A stretch of 43,723 nucleotides of DNA, taken from positions 1 to 43,723 of the IMG/VR virus record IMGVR_UViG_3300009488_000030; one strand, written 5' to 3'. Every line of letters begins with the position of its first letter. The stretch's first letter is position 1. This stretch comes from a virus. Positions 8,821 to 17,241 of the stretch are shown piece after piece. A program made the translations under genes and the position numbers. Under the pieces are notes generated by a model. That model was not told the DNA's origin. It did not search any database and saw nothing but the letters and a program-made list of their open reading frames with translations.

Positions 8821-9365
8821 TATTTACTCCTTCTTAATCTATCCAATATTGCTCTTAAATCTATGTTTAATTTATGGCGAGTCGATTGAATAAAATTCAT
8901 TGGTCTGATAGGGCTTCTGGGATTCATTCCCATTCCACTATCAGGAGCATATCTAAAAGATTCTACTCCTTTACCTCTCATTGATGCTTGAGGTCTACCA
9001 TCTCCGCCACTGAATCTACCAGGAACGAAATTGCCATAGTTAGGGATATAAGGTCTTCCACTTACAGTTTTTCCATAATTTACTACATACCAATAAGGTG
9101 CTCTTGATTGTAAAGTAGGAATATGACCTATACCCCACCAAATTCTACCTAATCCTGCACCAGCTTTCTTATCAAAATTAATAGATTTTGCTAAATTTCC
9201 ACTTCCGCCTTGACGCTTTCTGTTAGAATTTATAAAAGATTGCATATAAGCATGTAACGATTGTCCCAAAGCCATAGCTTCTGCTTGAAATCGAAACCAA
9301 TCTTTTCCAATAGTAGAATCTATGATTTCTCTAACAGAAAACCGAGGAGTAATTTTCATCTGCAT
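8820..9365 (-). CDS. HK97 gp10-like neck/tail completion protein, 181 aa
   Basis: The region SRAPYWYVVNYGKTVSGRP, the glycine-rich middle and the basic C-terminus ending DLRAILDRLRRSK match the gp10-like family that sits between head and tail; those proteins keep the 'A-x-Y-x-x-x-V-x-x-G' signature visible here. I place the start at ATG 9365, which has TAGGAG about 7 nt upstream; the longer start at 9392 would put that box inside the gene. It overlaps the end of the preceding HNH gene by 10 bp. Confidence 0.7.
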   Translation of the reverse strand: MQMKITPRFSVREIIDSTIGKDWFRFQAEAMALGQSLHAYMQSFINSNRKRQGGSGNLAKSINFDKKAGAGLGRIWWGIGHIPTLQSRAPYWYVVNYGKTVSGRPYIPNYGNFVPGRFSGGDGRPQASMRGKGVESFRYAPDSGMGMNPRSPIRPMNFIQSTRHKLNIDLRAILDRLRRSK

Positions 9366-9985
9366 ATTAATTCTCCTAAATATTTTTTCCAATATTTTCT
9401 ATTATAATTAGCTCTTATGTTACATTGTTTGCATGTAGTTATTAAGTTATCTTCCTTGCAATTTTCTTTGTCATAATCTATATGATGAACTTCTAATACT
9501 CTTCCATAAACTATTATATGTTCTTCTTCGGTTATATGACAAATCTGACATTCAAAATTATCTCGTTCCCTAATATGTAATTTTATTTGTTTATTAAATC
9601 CAATAGAGTAAGGTTCATATCCTTGTCCATGAATATAAGAAGGAGCTAATTTCCCTTTTTTGCCAAACATCGAATTATTTTCTCCTTTATTAGCACAAGA
9701 ATTACACCTACCTTGACCTTTAAAGTAAGTTATAGTGCATACTTGATTATTACATCCTAATTCTTTACAATAAAATATTCTCTTACTTCTACCATCTATA
9801 TAATTCCCATTATTTTTATCTTCATTGTTTCGAGTTTTAATTTGATATTTATGTAAATAATCCGTAATAGTATGAGCAGAACATTCTACTATTTTGGCAA
9901 TTTGATAAGTGTTCATTTTCTTTTTTATATAATATTTCTGTAAAAATAACTTTGTCAATATTTTATCAAATTTAACTTTTCTCAT
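9356..9985 (-). CDS. Free-standing HNH homing endonuclease with zinc modules, 209 aa
   Basis: The N-terminus carries a helix-turn-helix (NTYQIAKIVECSAHTITDYL). A zinc module YCKELGCNNQV...GRCNSCANKG comes next, then an HNH domain: RERDNFECQIC, LEVHHIDYDKENC and NLITTCKQCN. The same zinc module and the NR-K-Y-W-x-K-Y ending recur in the HNH gene at 14421-15044. Its ATG overlaps the TGA of the 42-aa gene before it, and its last codons overlap the ribosome binding site and start of the gp10-like gene, so the insertion preserved neck-gene translation. Confidence 0.88.
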   Translation of the reverse strand: MRKVKFDKILTKLFLQKYYIKKKMNTYQIAKIVECSAHTITDYLHKYQIKTRNNEDKNNGNYIDGRSKRIFYCKELGCNNQVCTITYFKGQGRCNSCANKGENNSMFGKKGKLAPSYIHGQGYEPYSIGFNKQIKLHIRERDNFECQICHITEEEHIIVYGRVLEVHHIDYDKENCKEDNLITTCKQCNIRANYNRKYWKKYLGELICR

Positions 9986-10110
9986 TGAATTTCTCTCTCC
10001 ACTAATATAAGTTTATTTCCCAATTCCATAAGAACATAAACTAATTCATTTTCTAAATCGAACCAATAATCAAGCACTCTGATTGTTATAGTTAAATAAT
10101 GTTTTGCCAT
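9982..10110 (-). CDS. Small ORF, 42 aa, between connector and HNH genes
   Basis: A compact ORF starting MAKHYLTITIRVLDYWFDLE, with AAAGGT before ATG 10110 and a TGA that overlaps the HNH start (ATGA). The pattern suggests one beta strand and one amphipathic helix. It fills the whole gap between its neighbours, which supports translation. No family recognised; it might be a remnant of a neck gene cut by the HNH insertion, but I cannot show that. Confidence 0.5.
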   Translation of the reverse strand: MAKHYLTITIRVLDYWFDLENELVYVLMELGNKLILVEREIQ

Positions 10111-10111
10111 T

Positions 10112-10477
10112 TTATACCTTTTTGATGTAAACGTAACATCTTAAAAAATCTCCTTCTTCTCTTATCTGCATCCTACCATAAGTTTTCCAGCCTTCATAAA
10201 AATCATCATCAATCTTTATTTTATAAGACATCTCAATTAAGTTTCTATATCTTTTCTTTATTATAATTTGTTTCGCTTTTTCTGTTTTAATTCCTGGCAT
10301 CTTCCATTGAACTTGAGAAGCTATTAAATCAGTTATTATTGCTTTAATTGGTAAAGAATTTAATTCAGTTGGGTCTGTATTCTTTTCATAAGGGTCTACA
10401 ATTGTCTCTGATGATAAATAGACTCTTATAGTTTTTGCATGTTGTTTAAAAAATTCGTTTAAGCAATAATCTTCCAT
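10112..10477 (-). CDS. Putative head closure (head-tail adaptor) protein, 121 aa
   Basis: The protein has the size and beta-barrel-like pattern of siphovirus head closure proteins: an N-terminal helix, TIRVYLSSETIVDPYEKNTD, the central LPIKAIITDLIASQVQWKMP and a C-terminal strand FLRCYVYIKKV. Such proteins plug the portal-adaptor exit before tail joining. It stands just before the gp10-like and terminator-like genes (with an HNH insertion between), which is the normal neck gene order. Confidence 0.6.
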   Translation of the reverse strand: MEDYCLNEFFKQHAKTIRVYLSSETIVDPYEKNTDPTELNSLPIKAIITDLIASQVQWKMPGIKTEKAKQIIIKKRYRNLIEMSYKIKIDDDFYEGWKTYGRMQIREEGDFLRCYVYIKKV

Positions 10478-10486
10478 AATTGCCTC

Positions 10487-10684
10487 TTATTGTAAATTTG
10501 TATGTTTTAGCAAATATAAGATAACTTTAGAAATCTTTTTTAAATAAGCCTTTGCCTCAACCAAATTGGTAACATTATTATCTATATAAGTATTTATCTG
10601 TTCTACTGTTAATTTATTGATAAAACTTGATTTTACTGCTCCTATAGCTTCTTTTTGCTTATCACTTCGTAATCCTTTAATCAT
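10487..10684 (-). CDS. Small helical protein, 65 aa, unknown
   Basis: Starts MIKGLRSDKQKEAIGAVKSS with GGAG 8 nt before ATG 10684, overlapping the end of the LamG gene by 8 bp. The product is helical with a hydrophobic C-terminal helix (AYLKKISKVILYLLKH). No motif found. Gene spacing suggests co-translation with the LamG adhesin gene. Confidence 0.5.
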   Translation of the reverse strand: MIKGLRSDKQKEAIGAVKSSFINKLTVEQINTYIDNNVTNLVEAKAYLKKISKVILYLLKHTNLQ

Positions 10685-13304
10685 AATTTGCTCCTACCCC
10701 ATGTAATTTAAGGTCTTTTTGGTTAAATGTTTGCACTTTATATCTTATAGGATACCCAGTAGCAGAACCGATTCCTGTTTGAGTAAGGTCGACTATACCT
10801 GAAAGTATATGAATATTATTATTATAATCTCCTTCATTTATTAATGTAACTTCTGCCCATGTCGAACCATCATCTTTAGAAATATATCCCTTAATATCAG
10901 TTCCTACTGTAATAGTATCAATATCCTGGACAAATAAAACTAGTCTTGCAGTATCAGGGTCGGCTTCAGCGTTATATGCCTCAGATATTAATACCATATT
11001 AGAAGGGTCGCTTCCTGCATATATATTGTCAAGATAGATTGTATTTTCTGCGTCTGCGTTTGTTATTTTTAATTCTATATAATCTATTTGGTCTAAATTA
11101 ATTCCAGTTTCTCCTGATATATCCCAAGTAATAGTTTTCCAAGTATCTTCTTCTCCTGTAGCTATTTCAATATCTTTAGTTAAAATAACACTTCCTGTAG
11201 TTTCATCATGCAATCTCATTTGTAAGTTAGTTCCAGTTCTTGAAGCTCTTATATCAAATTTAATAAAAGAATAAGATGATAAATTTTTACTTGAAGAAAA
11301 AGTGTTTCGCACATTTTCATTAAGAGAGTCTGTTGTGTTAGCTATAATTTTAAGAGAATAAGAACCTTGTTGTTTTATTGTATCTTCTGAGTATGACATT
11401 AATCCGCTATCTCCATGTTCTCCTGTTGGAATTGTTATTGTATTTGTTAGTCCTACATTTGGAATTGCCCCAAAAATATTACTATGTTGGATTCTTATTT
11501 CATCCATATAGCCGTCAAAATACATATCACTTCCGTGATAGCTTCCAATGTGTAGAATAGCAGAAGTAGTAGCAATAGAACTATCTTGCACATAAGCTGA
11601 TTGATTTCCGTCTACATAAAAAGCATATTCATCTGCGACCTTTATAAGTGCCACGTGATGCCAATTTGAATCGGTGATTTCTGTTCCATAAAGAAGACTT
11701 ATAACTGCCACTCCTCCTGAATACACCTGAAATCCGAAACCGTTACCGTGGCTATGCCAAATATGTAAATAATTCTGGTCATTTTCCCATTGTGATATTA
11801 TATCTTCCCCTCCAACATGGTCAGTAAATTTAACCCATAAGTCTATTGTCCAATCATCTATAGCAGAACCACATATATCCCAATCATTACTATCAGGAAA
11901 AGTAATATAATCACTATCCCCATCAAATTTATAAGAACCACTTCCCCACTTCTTTTCGGCTGTATCTAATTGCATAGTTCCATAAAAAGTAGGTATATGG
12001 TAATTCCCAGAAGTTCCATCTCCAGATACATCTTGAGTATTCATGTGAAGTAATAGTTTAGTATTTGCGTCTGAAGTATGAGCTGAAGTAGGAAGGGTAA
12101 TTGTTGCTCCAGTCCAACCTCTGTCTGTTCCTTTACTTACTCTAAATTCGTCTATATAACCTTCAAAATAATAATCAGAATATCCATTACCTATTTCAAA
12201 ATTTCCTGTATGACCAATAGTTAAAGAATTATTAGTAGTCCATTCTTGAGTTCCGTCCCAAAATACATAAAAATCGTTTCCACTTCTTACTACAGCAAAA
12301 TGATGCCACGAAGTGCCTATTGCAGGAACAGGTTCTATAGTCGCCGTGATAGTCCAGGTGCTACCATTTCCTATATATATTATCAGGGCAGTATTAGTAG
12401 CGATTTCAAACCAAACTCCATGATTAGTTATTGCTGATGAATGAAATATTTCATCACCAGTGCTACCTTCCCATTTTACCCAACCATCTATTACAAAATT
12501 TCCTGTCCCAAAATTAAAATCATCATGGTCAGGTATACTTAAATAATCTCCAGTCCCATCTAAATAACAAGCACTGCTACCAAATTTCTTTTGAACCGTA
12601 GATAAAGTTGCATTACCATTTTGTGTAGTAATATGTCCAGTATTTCCATTATCTAAAATTTCTAAAGAAGCATCTACTCCATTACCATGAAGTAATAATT
12701 TAGTATCCGAATTTAATCCTCCAGGTGATGAAGTTTCCCAATTTGCTTGTGCTAATTCATCAGTAGAATATTCACAATAATCCACTTCTAAAGAACCTCC
12801 TGGAGTAGGTTTATATAAATCATTAGTGCTATCATAAGTTTGTCCTGTGCTTTGTCCAGTTGCAGTATCGATTCCAGTCTCATCTTCATATTCATCTATA
12901 AAGCCGTTAATCATATTAAATTTAGATTCGCCTTCATTAACAGACATTTTAAATGCTAGAAGCATTGGATTTAATTCTAGTCTGTCTGCTACTTTAATAG
13001 TATTGCTATTTTCTTTTATAGTAAAATTATCTACTTTTAATCTTTTATAAACAGAACCATCACTTAAATCGTCCAAATCTTTCCCTGAAAAATCTGTATC
13101 AAAATCTGTTGAATCATAATGGTCTAAATTTGTTATATCGGCTTCGAGATGAGTATGAGCATTAAGAGCTACCCAAGTAAATTTACCAGTTGCCTGGTCA
13201 TATTTAGCTATATAGGTATCTACAAAAGCATTTGTAGCTTCCATATCATCTGGAAAAACGCTTCTAATTTGTGATGCTCTAACTCTAGTGTTTCTTTCTT
13301 CCAT
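10677..13304 (-). CDS. LamG-domain virion adhesin, 875 aa
   Basis: Two concanavalin A-like LamG domains are visible. One is at about residues 215-400 (KKFGSSACYLDGTGDYLSIP, VIDGWVKWEG, WHHFAVVRSGNDFYVFWDG). The other is at about 420-620 (KKWGSGSYKFDGDSDYITFP, WTIDLWVKF, NWHHVALIKVADEYAFYVDG). A third beta domain at about 640-790 resembles carbohydrate-binding modules (WKTITWDISGETGINLDQID). The N-terminus has the YDQATGKFTWVALNA attachment-type segment also seen in the 140-aa gene at 15323. A role in binding surface sugars is likely. ATG 13304 follows GGAG; a GTG 9 nt upstream is less likely. Confidence 0.85.
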   Translation of the reverse strand: MEERNTRVRASQIRSVFPDDMEATNAFVDTYIAKYDQATGKFTWVALNAHTHLEADITNLDHYDSTDFDTDFSGKDLDDLSDGSVYKRLKVDNFTIKENSNTIKVADRLELNPMLLAFKMSVNEGESKFNMINGFIDEYEDETGIDTATGQSTGQTYDSTNDLYKPTPGGSLEVDYCEYSTDELAQANWETSSPGGLNSDTKLLLHGNGVDASLEILDNGNTGHITTQNGNATLSTVQKKFGSSACYLDGTGDYLSIPDHDDFNFGTGNFVIDGWVKWEGSTGDEIFHSSAITNHGVWFEIATNTALIIYIGNGSTWTITATIEPVPAIGTSWHHFAVVRSGNDFYVFWDGTQEWTTNNSLTIGHTGNFEIGNGYSDYYFEGYIDEFRVSKGTDRGWTGATITLPTSAHTSDANTKLLLHMNTQDVSGDGTSGNYHIPTFYGTMQLDTAEKKWGSGSYKFDGDSDYITFPDSNDWDICGSAIDDWTIDLWVKFTDHVGGEDIISQWENDQNYLHIWHSHGNGFGFQVYSGGVAVISLLYGTEITDSNWHHVALIKVADEYAFYVDGNQSAYVQDSSIATTSAILHIGSYHGSDMYFDGYMDEIRIQHSNIFGAIPNVGLTNTITIPTGEHGDSGLMSYSEDTIKQQGSYSLKIIANTTDSLNENVRNTFSSSKNLSSYSFIKFDIRASRTGTNLQMRLHDETTGSVILTKDIEIATGEEDTWKTITWDISGETGINLDQIDYIELKITNADAENTIYLDNIYAGSDPSNMVLISEAYNAEADPDTARLVLFVQDIDTITVGTDIKGYISKDDGSTWAEVTLINEGDYNNNIHILSGIVDLTQTGIGSATGYPIRYKVQTFNQKDLKLHGVGANYD

Positions 13305-13337
13305 GATTATCACTCCAAATTTTAAATTCTAAAAATT

Positions 13338-13586
13338 TTATTTATTTGTTTTCTTTAAAGGAGGTTGAAGCAAATCTTCAACAAACATAATTATACCTTC
13401 TAACTTAACTACTTGAAGTTGCACTTGTTTTATTACTCTTTCTCCTTTAGCTTTTTCGGCTTTAGCCCAAACGAGTTTACTCATAATTATATCACGAAGA
13501 TTTTTAGAATCTATCTGTCTATTTGCTTTCATTCTAGCAATGGTATTTTCTTGTTTCTTACTTATTTTCTTTTTTCTTTTAGTCAT
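13338..13586 (-). CDS. Small basic coiled-coil protein, 82 aa
   Basis: Starts MTKRKKKISKKQENTIARMK after AAGGAG. It is strongly basic at the N-terminus, and the C-terminal half is a predicted coiled coil (RVIKQVQLQVVKLEGIIMFV). No family recognised. It stands between two fibre-like structural genes, so a virion or assembly role is plausible. Confidence 0.55.
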   Translation of the reverse strand: MTKRKKKISKKQENTIARMKANRQIDSKNLRDIIMSKLVWAKAEKAKGERVIKQVQLQVVKLEGIIMFVEDLLQPPLKKTNK

Positions 13587-13644
13587 ATTTACTCCTTACT
13601 TTTTAAAAATGCCTATCGTGCTTTGGGCTTACTTCCTTTAACTA

Positions 13645-14421
13645 TTAATTATTTTTGATATAGTGAACAATCACAATATCTCCAGAAATAGGGTCAGTCG
13701 TAAAACTAACCGTAGTTCCAGAAAGCGTATAATCTTTACCAGTTCCATCCTCTTGAAGCAAACCGTTCAAATAAACCTGAACAGAAGCAGTGAGAGGAGT
13801 ATTGGAAAGAGTAAAATCTCCAACATAACCTGTATCATCTATTTGAGATGAAACGTTTTCAACAACAATATCAGCTTCAACTATATTATCTGCGACTGCA
13901 TCAGCAGACAATACACCATTAGTAGCTGTTATACCAGTTCCAGCCATTGCAGTTGCTAAAAGAGCCCATGTGGACTTCTTAGTAGCCTCACTATCTGAAT
14001 TATCCAGGAAAGCTATAGTGTCATTAGCTACATCTATAGCAACTGTTCCGACCTCATTAAGGTCGACAGCCATTACTCCACCAGAAGCCGATAAACCAAC
14101 ACCAGCTAAACCAATAGCAACGTCATCATTTATCATGGCATCAGTAACTTTAGTAGCACCGATAGCCGTAATACCTGCATTATCAATAGTAACGTCTCCA
14201 GTAACTGCAACCGAATTAACATCTGTGCCATCACCGATTAGAATAGAACCATCAGTTTTAGCATCTAAATCAGTAGGAGCGTCTGAAGCTCCACCAACTT
14301 TAACAGAACCTTGAGATATATTAGCTAATTTAGCATTAGTAACTGCATCATCTTTTAATTGAAGGGTATCAACATCAGCATCTTTAATCTGCAATCCTCT
14401 AATTTTTGTATTTAAACTCAT
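13645..14421 (-). CDS. Fibre-like virion structural protein, 258 aa
   Basis: The sequence is Ala/Asp/Thr/Gly-rich with no basic clusters, with repeated short segments such as 'G-S-I-L-I-G-D-G-T-D' and 'AIGATKVTDAMINDDVAIG' that suggest a trimeric beta-helical or collagen-like fibre. The C-terminal 50 residues (SVQVYLNGLLQEDGTGKDYT...) form the small beta domain often found in phage structural proteins and also present at the end of the 140-aa protein at 15323-15745. ATG 14421 overlaps the stop of the upstream HNH gene. Confidence 0.65.
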   Translation of the reverse strand: MSLNTKIRGLQIKDADVDTLQLKDDAVTNAKLANISQGSVKVGGASDAPTDLDAKTDGSILIGDGTDVNSVAVTGDVTIDNAGITAIGATKVTDAMINDDVAIGLAGVGLSASGGVMAVDLNEVGTVAIDVANDTIAFLDNSDSEATKKSTWALLATAMAGTGITATNGVLSADAVADNIVEADIVVENVSSQIDDTGYVGDFTLSNTPLTASVQVYLNGLLQEDGTGKDYTLSGTTVSFTTDPISGDIVIVHYIKNN

Positions 14422-15044
14422 TAATTTTTACCTCCTTGAATTAGATTTTCATTACAAGGGGCATATTTCAGTTTCAGTCCATTAAGGACATATTTCCGTC
14501 TTTTGCCCGACGGACACGATAGACTACATTGTTCAGACACATGTGTCATTGTAAAATATTTTGTCCAATATTTTCTATTGGCATTTATTATTAAATTACA
14601 TCTTTTACATAAACAAATCAAGTTATCTTCCTGATTATTATTCTTCTTATAATCTATATGATGAACGCAATTTCCATATTTATTACATTTCTGACAGATA
14701 TAGTTATCACGTTTTAAAATTTTATTTCTTATTTTATAAAATTCCATTGGATATTTATTAAATTCATAAGGTATTCCTGTCCCACCTTGAGATAAACTCA
14801 TTTTTTGTTTATGTTTAAAGGTATGTCTTTTATTATAAAAAGAATTTTTTTCTCCCCTTTGTCTCTTTGAGTGTATTTTTCCAGCACAGGGTTTACATCT
14901 TCCATTACCATTTCGATAATTTTCATAGCTTATTTGATTATTACAAACTAATTCAATACAATAATAAATTTTAGAAGAACATCTGCCATCTATATAAGCT
15001 GTTGCTTCTTTTCCAGATTTATGTTTGTAAATTCCGCTTGGCAT
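14421..15044 (-). CDS. Free-standing HNH homing endonuclease, 207 aa
   Basis: Starts MPSGIYKHKSG, a common beginning for phage HNH proteins, then YIDGR and a zinc module YCIELVCNNQI...GRCKPCAGK. The HNH domain follows: IRNKILKRDNYICQKC, VHHIDYKKNNNQEDN and LICLCKRCN. After the usual NR-K-Y-W-x-K-Y ending there is an unexpected Cys-containing tail of about 40 residues (SEQCSLSCPSGKRRKY...). I prefer ATG 15044 to ATG 15086 because the latter lacks a ribosome binding site. It overlaps the end of the 98-aa gene and the start of the next structural gene. Confidence 0.85.
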   Translation of the reverse strand: MPSGIYKHKSGKEATAYIDGRCSSKIYYCIELVCNNQISYENYRNGNGRCKPCAGKIHSKRQRGEKNSFYNKRHTFKHKQKMSLSQGGTGIPYEFNKYPMEFYKIRNKILKRDNYICQKCNKYGNCVHHIDYKKNNNQEDNLICLCKRCNLIINANRKYWTKYFTMTHVSEQCSLSCPSGKRRKYVLNGLKLKYAPCNENLIQGGKN

Positions 15045-15315
15045 TGATATATCCACTTCCTCCACATAGACATGATTTATATCCATTTCTTAATGAATGT
15101 CCACAATTCGATTTTTCAATTATCCCTTCTTGTTTTAATTTTTCAAATAATTTCTTGAGATTATTATAAAAATAATCCATAACTTGACTTTTGGCATATG
15201 AAAAATCTTTTGTGCGTTTATCGAGTTTAAATCCAATAAGGTCAAGCACTTTTTTCATTGTATCTAAGATGTCAAGATATATCGTTCTAGCTATTTGAAT
15301 TTTATTATTTATCAT
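15019..15315 (-). CDS. Hypothetical protein with C-terminal Cys cluster, 98 aa
   Basis: The N-terminal two-thirds is helical (MINNKIQIARTIYLDILDTM), and the C-terminus holds CGHSLRNGYKSCLCGGSGY, a likely small zinc or Gly-Cys site. AGGAAT precedes ATG 15315. The HNH gene overlaps its last 26 bases, so the C-terminus may have been altered by that insertion. Function unknown; neighbours are virion genes. Confidence 0.55.
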   Translation of the reverse strand: MINNKIQIARTIYLDILDTMKKVLDLIGFKLDKRTKDFSYAKSQVMDYFYNNLKKLFEKLKQEGIIEKSNCGHSLRNGYKSCLCGGSGYINAKRNLQT

Positions 15316-15322
15316 TTTATTC

Positions 15323-15745
15323 CTATTGTTTTACGTAATTACATTCCAATAAATCTGACCCATCAGGTGTAAAATCTAAAGTGAATCGAGAATTATTTGG
15401 GTCATAAGTTATTTGTGTTGCATAAGTTTTTAATCCATTGACAAAGACTTGTAAAGTTCCAGAGACATACGGATTTACTACACTATAAAGAGCTCCAGCA
15501 ACTTGAACAGGAATTTCATTAAATACTAAATCGCTAAGGTTTACTTCTGCTATACTTCTATTTACCCATTTACCCGTAGCATGGTCAAAACTTAATACAT
15601 CTTCATCTTGAGGATTAGCAAGTAATACATCATCTAAATCGTTAAGATTTCGTCTTTCTCCAAGACCTATATCTACGGCGTTTAAGGTTACGTCTACCAA
15701 TTCTTTTTCTATGAGTTCTGTTATTAATACTTCATTCTCTGCCAT
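15323..15745 (-). CDS. Virion structural protein with C-terminal beta domain, 140 aa
   Basis: Contains the segment LSFDHATGKWVNRSIAEVNL, similar to a segment in the LamG protein, followed by a small beta domain (TLQVFVNGLKTYATQITYDP ... LLECNYVKQ) homologous in pattern to the end of the 258-aa fibre protein at 13645. The domain likely mediates attachment or trimerisation. Acidic, no catalytic motif. Part of the run of short structural genes downstream of the capsid gene. Confidence 0.6.
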   Translation of the reverse strand: MAENEVLITELIEKELVDVTLNAVDIGLGERRNLNDLDDVLLANPQDEDVLSFDHATGKWVNRSIAEVNLSDLVFNEIPVQVAGALYSVVNPYVSGTLQVFVNGLKTYATQITYDPNNSRFTLDFTPDGSDLLECNYVKQ

Positions 15746-15761
15746 AACAACCTCTTAAATT

Positions 15762-16097
15762 TTAGTCTCTTACTTTTTTTGCTATTTTTAAACGACCCCA
15801 AAAAAGAACACCTTCATTTCCAGAATCATCTAAATAATCAATAGTATAATAATAATTTTTGCAACTTATATCAGTATCAGTTGGATATAACTGTATAATA
15901 GTTTTACCATGTGTAGGGTCAATATGAACAGTAACTTCTTTCGTTATTAGAGCACCTGTATCAGGGTCATCCATTTTTTCTTTAGCTACAAAATAAAACG
16001 TCCAATCAGTTATATTTTGATAATAATTTCCTTTTCTGAACTTCAGTTCAAAAATTTTGGTCGTTTTTCTTGGAATTGTTAGATTTCTACAAATCAT
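15762..16097 (-). CDS. BppU-like N-terminal-domain structural protein, 111 aa
   Basis: The pattern is that of the N-terminal Ig-like domain of phage baseplate upper proteins. The order is KTTKIFELKFRKGNYYQNIT, then a strand with WTFYFVAKEKMDD, then YYYTIDYLDDSGNEGVLFWG and a final RLKIAK strand. That domain normally attaches receptor-binding parts to the virion. Here it is a stand-alone 111-residue protein. It sits between connector-like and small structural genes. Confidence 0.55.
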   Translation of the reverse strand: MICRNLTIPRKTTKIFELKFRKGNYYQNITDWTFYFVAKEKMDDPDTGALITKEVTVHIDPTHGKTIIQLYPTDTDISCKNYYYTIDYLDDSGNEGVLFWGRLKIAKKVRD

Positions 16098-16121
16098 TTC
16101 GTTTCTCCTTATCTTTGAGAA

Positions 16122-16700
16122 TTAATAAAAGTTATAATAAAAAGTTAATACGTCATTTACCCCTATACCAGATGTAGTTACTTTCATTATTAATCGTTTG
16201 ATTCTCTCTTCTTTTGGCATCTTACGACTATAATTTACTTGTATATTAGGCAATTTATATAACGTATAATCTGGTTGTATTAAAATCGCACTTATTAAAG
16301 CCATCAAATCAGTGTGCATATTGGAAGGTGTAGGAACAATTTCATCATCTTCTAATTCATAGTCCTCTTCACAAGAACCCCATATGCTTATCCACACTAA
16401 ACTTGCTCTTATATACTCATTCAATTCTGTATTTGAATATTTATAATAGCTATATTTTACTATAATAACATCACTAGCACTGAGAGCTACAAGTATTTCT
16501 ATTTCGTTAGTTGTAGAATCATAACTATATTCTCCAGTGCCTAATTCAGTTCCATTTTTTGTAACTTTTAGAATAGAATTTATATTAGATTCAGATAGTG
16601 TAAATATAGTATCGCCACTTTGATATACAAATGGCTCAAAATCATTTTTAGAAAGGTCAGGAACAAGTGCACGTATTTTTACACGAATTTCACTAAGCAT
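16122..16700 (-). CDS. Putative connector/structural protein, 192 aa
   Basis: The N-terminus is MLSEIRVKIRALVPDLSKND, followed by a beta segment (FTLSESNINSILKVTKNG) and a helical second half containing a stretch of acidic residues (CEEDYELEDDE) and ALISAILIQPDY. Position shortly after the capsid gene and the helical core suggest a head-tail connector or virion accessory role. Its start overlaps the GNAT-like gene by 8 bp, indicating coupled translation. Confidence 0.45.
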   Translation of the reverse strand: MLSEIRVKIRALVPDLSKNDFEPFVYQSGDTIFTLSESNINSILKVTKNGTELGTGEYSYDSTTNEIEILVALSASDVIIVKYSYYKYSNTELNEYIRASLVWISIWGSCEEDYELEDDEIVPTPSNMHTDLMALISAILIQPDYTLYKLPNIQVNYSRKMPKEERIKRLIMKVTTSGIGVNDVLTFYYNFY

Positions 16701-17178
16701 TTTGGTCTCCTCTTATCTTTTCTTTTTTCTCTATTTTAGTATTGGTATAAATATTTTCTCGCATAAGAAGTATTTCTTTTCCTCTATCTCCTGCGAAACG
16801 AAAACCATTTTTTTGCAATATTCTTCTAATGGGATTATTTTTCTTTACTTTAGCCCATAAAACTTCTGTAGTATGCCATCCAACAATTTTTAATAAATGG
16901 TCTGCTGATTCATCATCTTTTGCCAATATTTTAATATATTTTCTATTGGCTTTGTCTGACCAACCAGTTATAAATATAAGTCCTTTGTTTTCATCATAAA
17001 TAACTTTATCCCCTTTTTCTACCCCATCAAATAATAAGTCCGTGTTTTCTTTAAGGAATAATCGTAAATTGTTTCTTGTTATGTATCCATCTCCATATAC
17101 ATCAGTAACATCAATTAATATAGTTTTTATTACGTTTGTATCTTTTTTAGATAATTTTCCACTTTTATATTTAATCAT
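16693..17178 (-). CDS. GNAT-fold acetyltransferase-like protein, 161 aa
   Basis: The C-terminal half resembles the end of GNAT acetyltransferases: a strand with TTEVLWAKVKKNNPIRRILQ, then the KNGFRFAGDRG turn and the last strand EILLMRE. The acetyl-CoA loop (Q/R-x-x-G-x-G/A) is not obvious, so enzymatic activity is uncertain. It is encoded directly after the capsid terminator and before a connector-like gene. A role in modifying a virion or host protein would be inference only. Confidence 0.5.
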   Translation of the reverse strand: MIKYKSGKLSKKDTNVIKTILIDVTDVYGDGYITRNNLRLFLKENTDLLFDGVEKGDKVIYDENKGLIFITGWSDKANRKYIKILAKDDESADHLLKIVGWHTTEVLWAKVKKNNPIRRILQKNGFRFAGDRGKEILLMRENIYTNTKIEKKEKIRGDQNA

Positions 17179-17201
17179 GTTATTTCCTTTTCGTTTTAAA
17201 A

Positions 17202-17228
17202 CTGAAGGGGAGGGTTACTCCCCTTCAG
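17202..17228 (-). terminator. Intrinsic terminator after the major capsid gene
   Basis: A perfect 11-bp inverted repeat (CTGAAGGGGAG / CTCCCCTTCAG) with a 5-nt loop lies 14 bases past the capsid stop on the minus strand and is followed by TTTTAAAACG. A partly leaky terminator here would let capsid mRNA outnumber the downstream connector and tail mRNA. Confidence 0.85.
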
Positions 17229-17241
17229 GTTAGTTCCTAAA

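Noticed and set aside
13600-13640. Terminator near GCC...GGC before TTTTT
   Set aside because: Only about three base pairs and a long loop; too weak.
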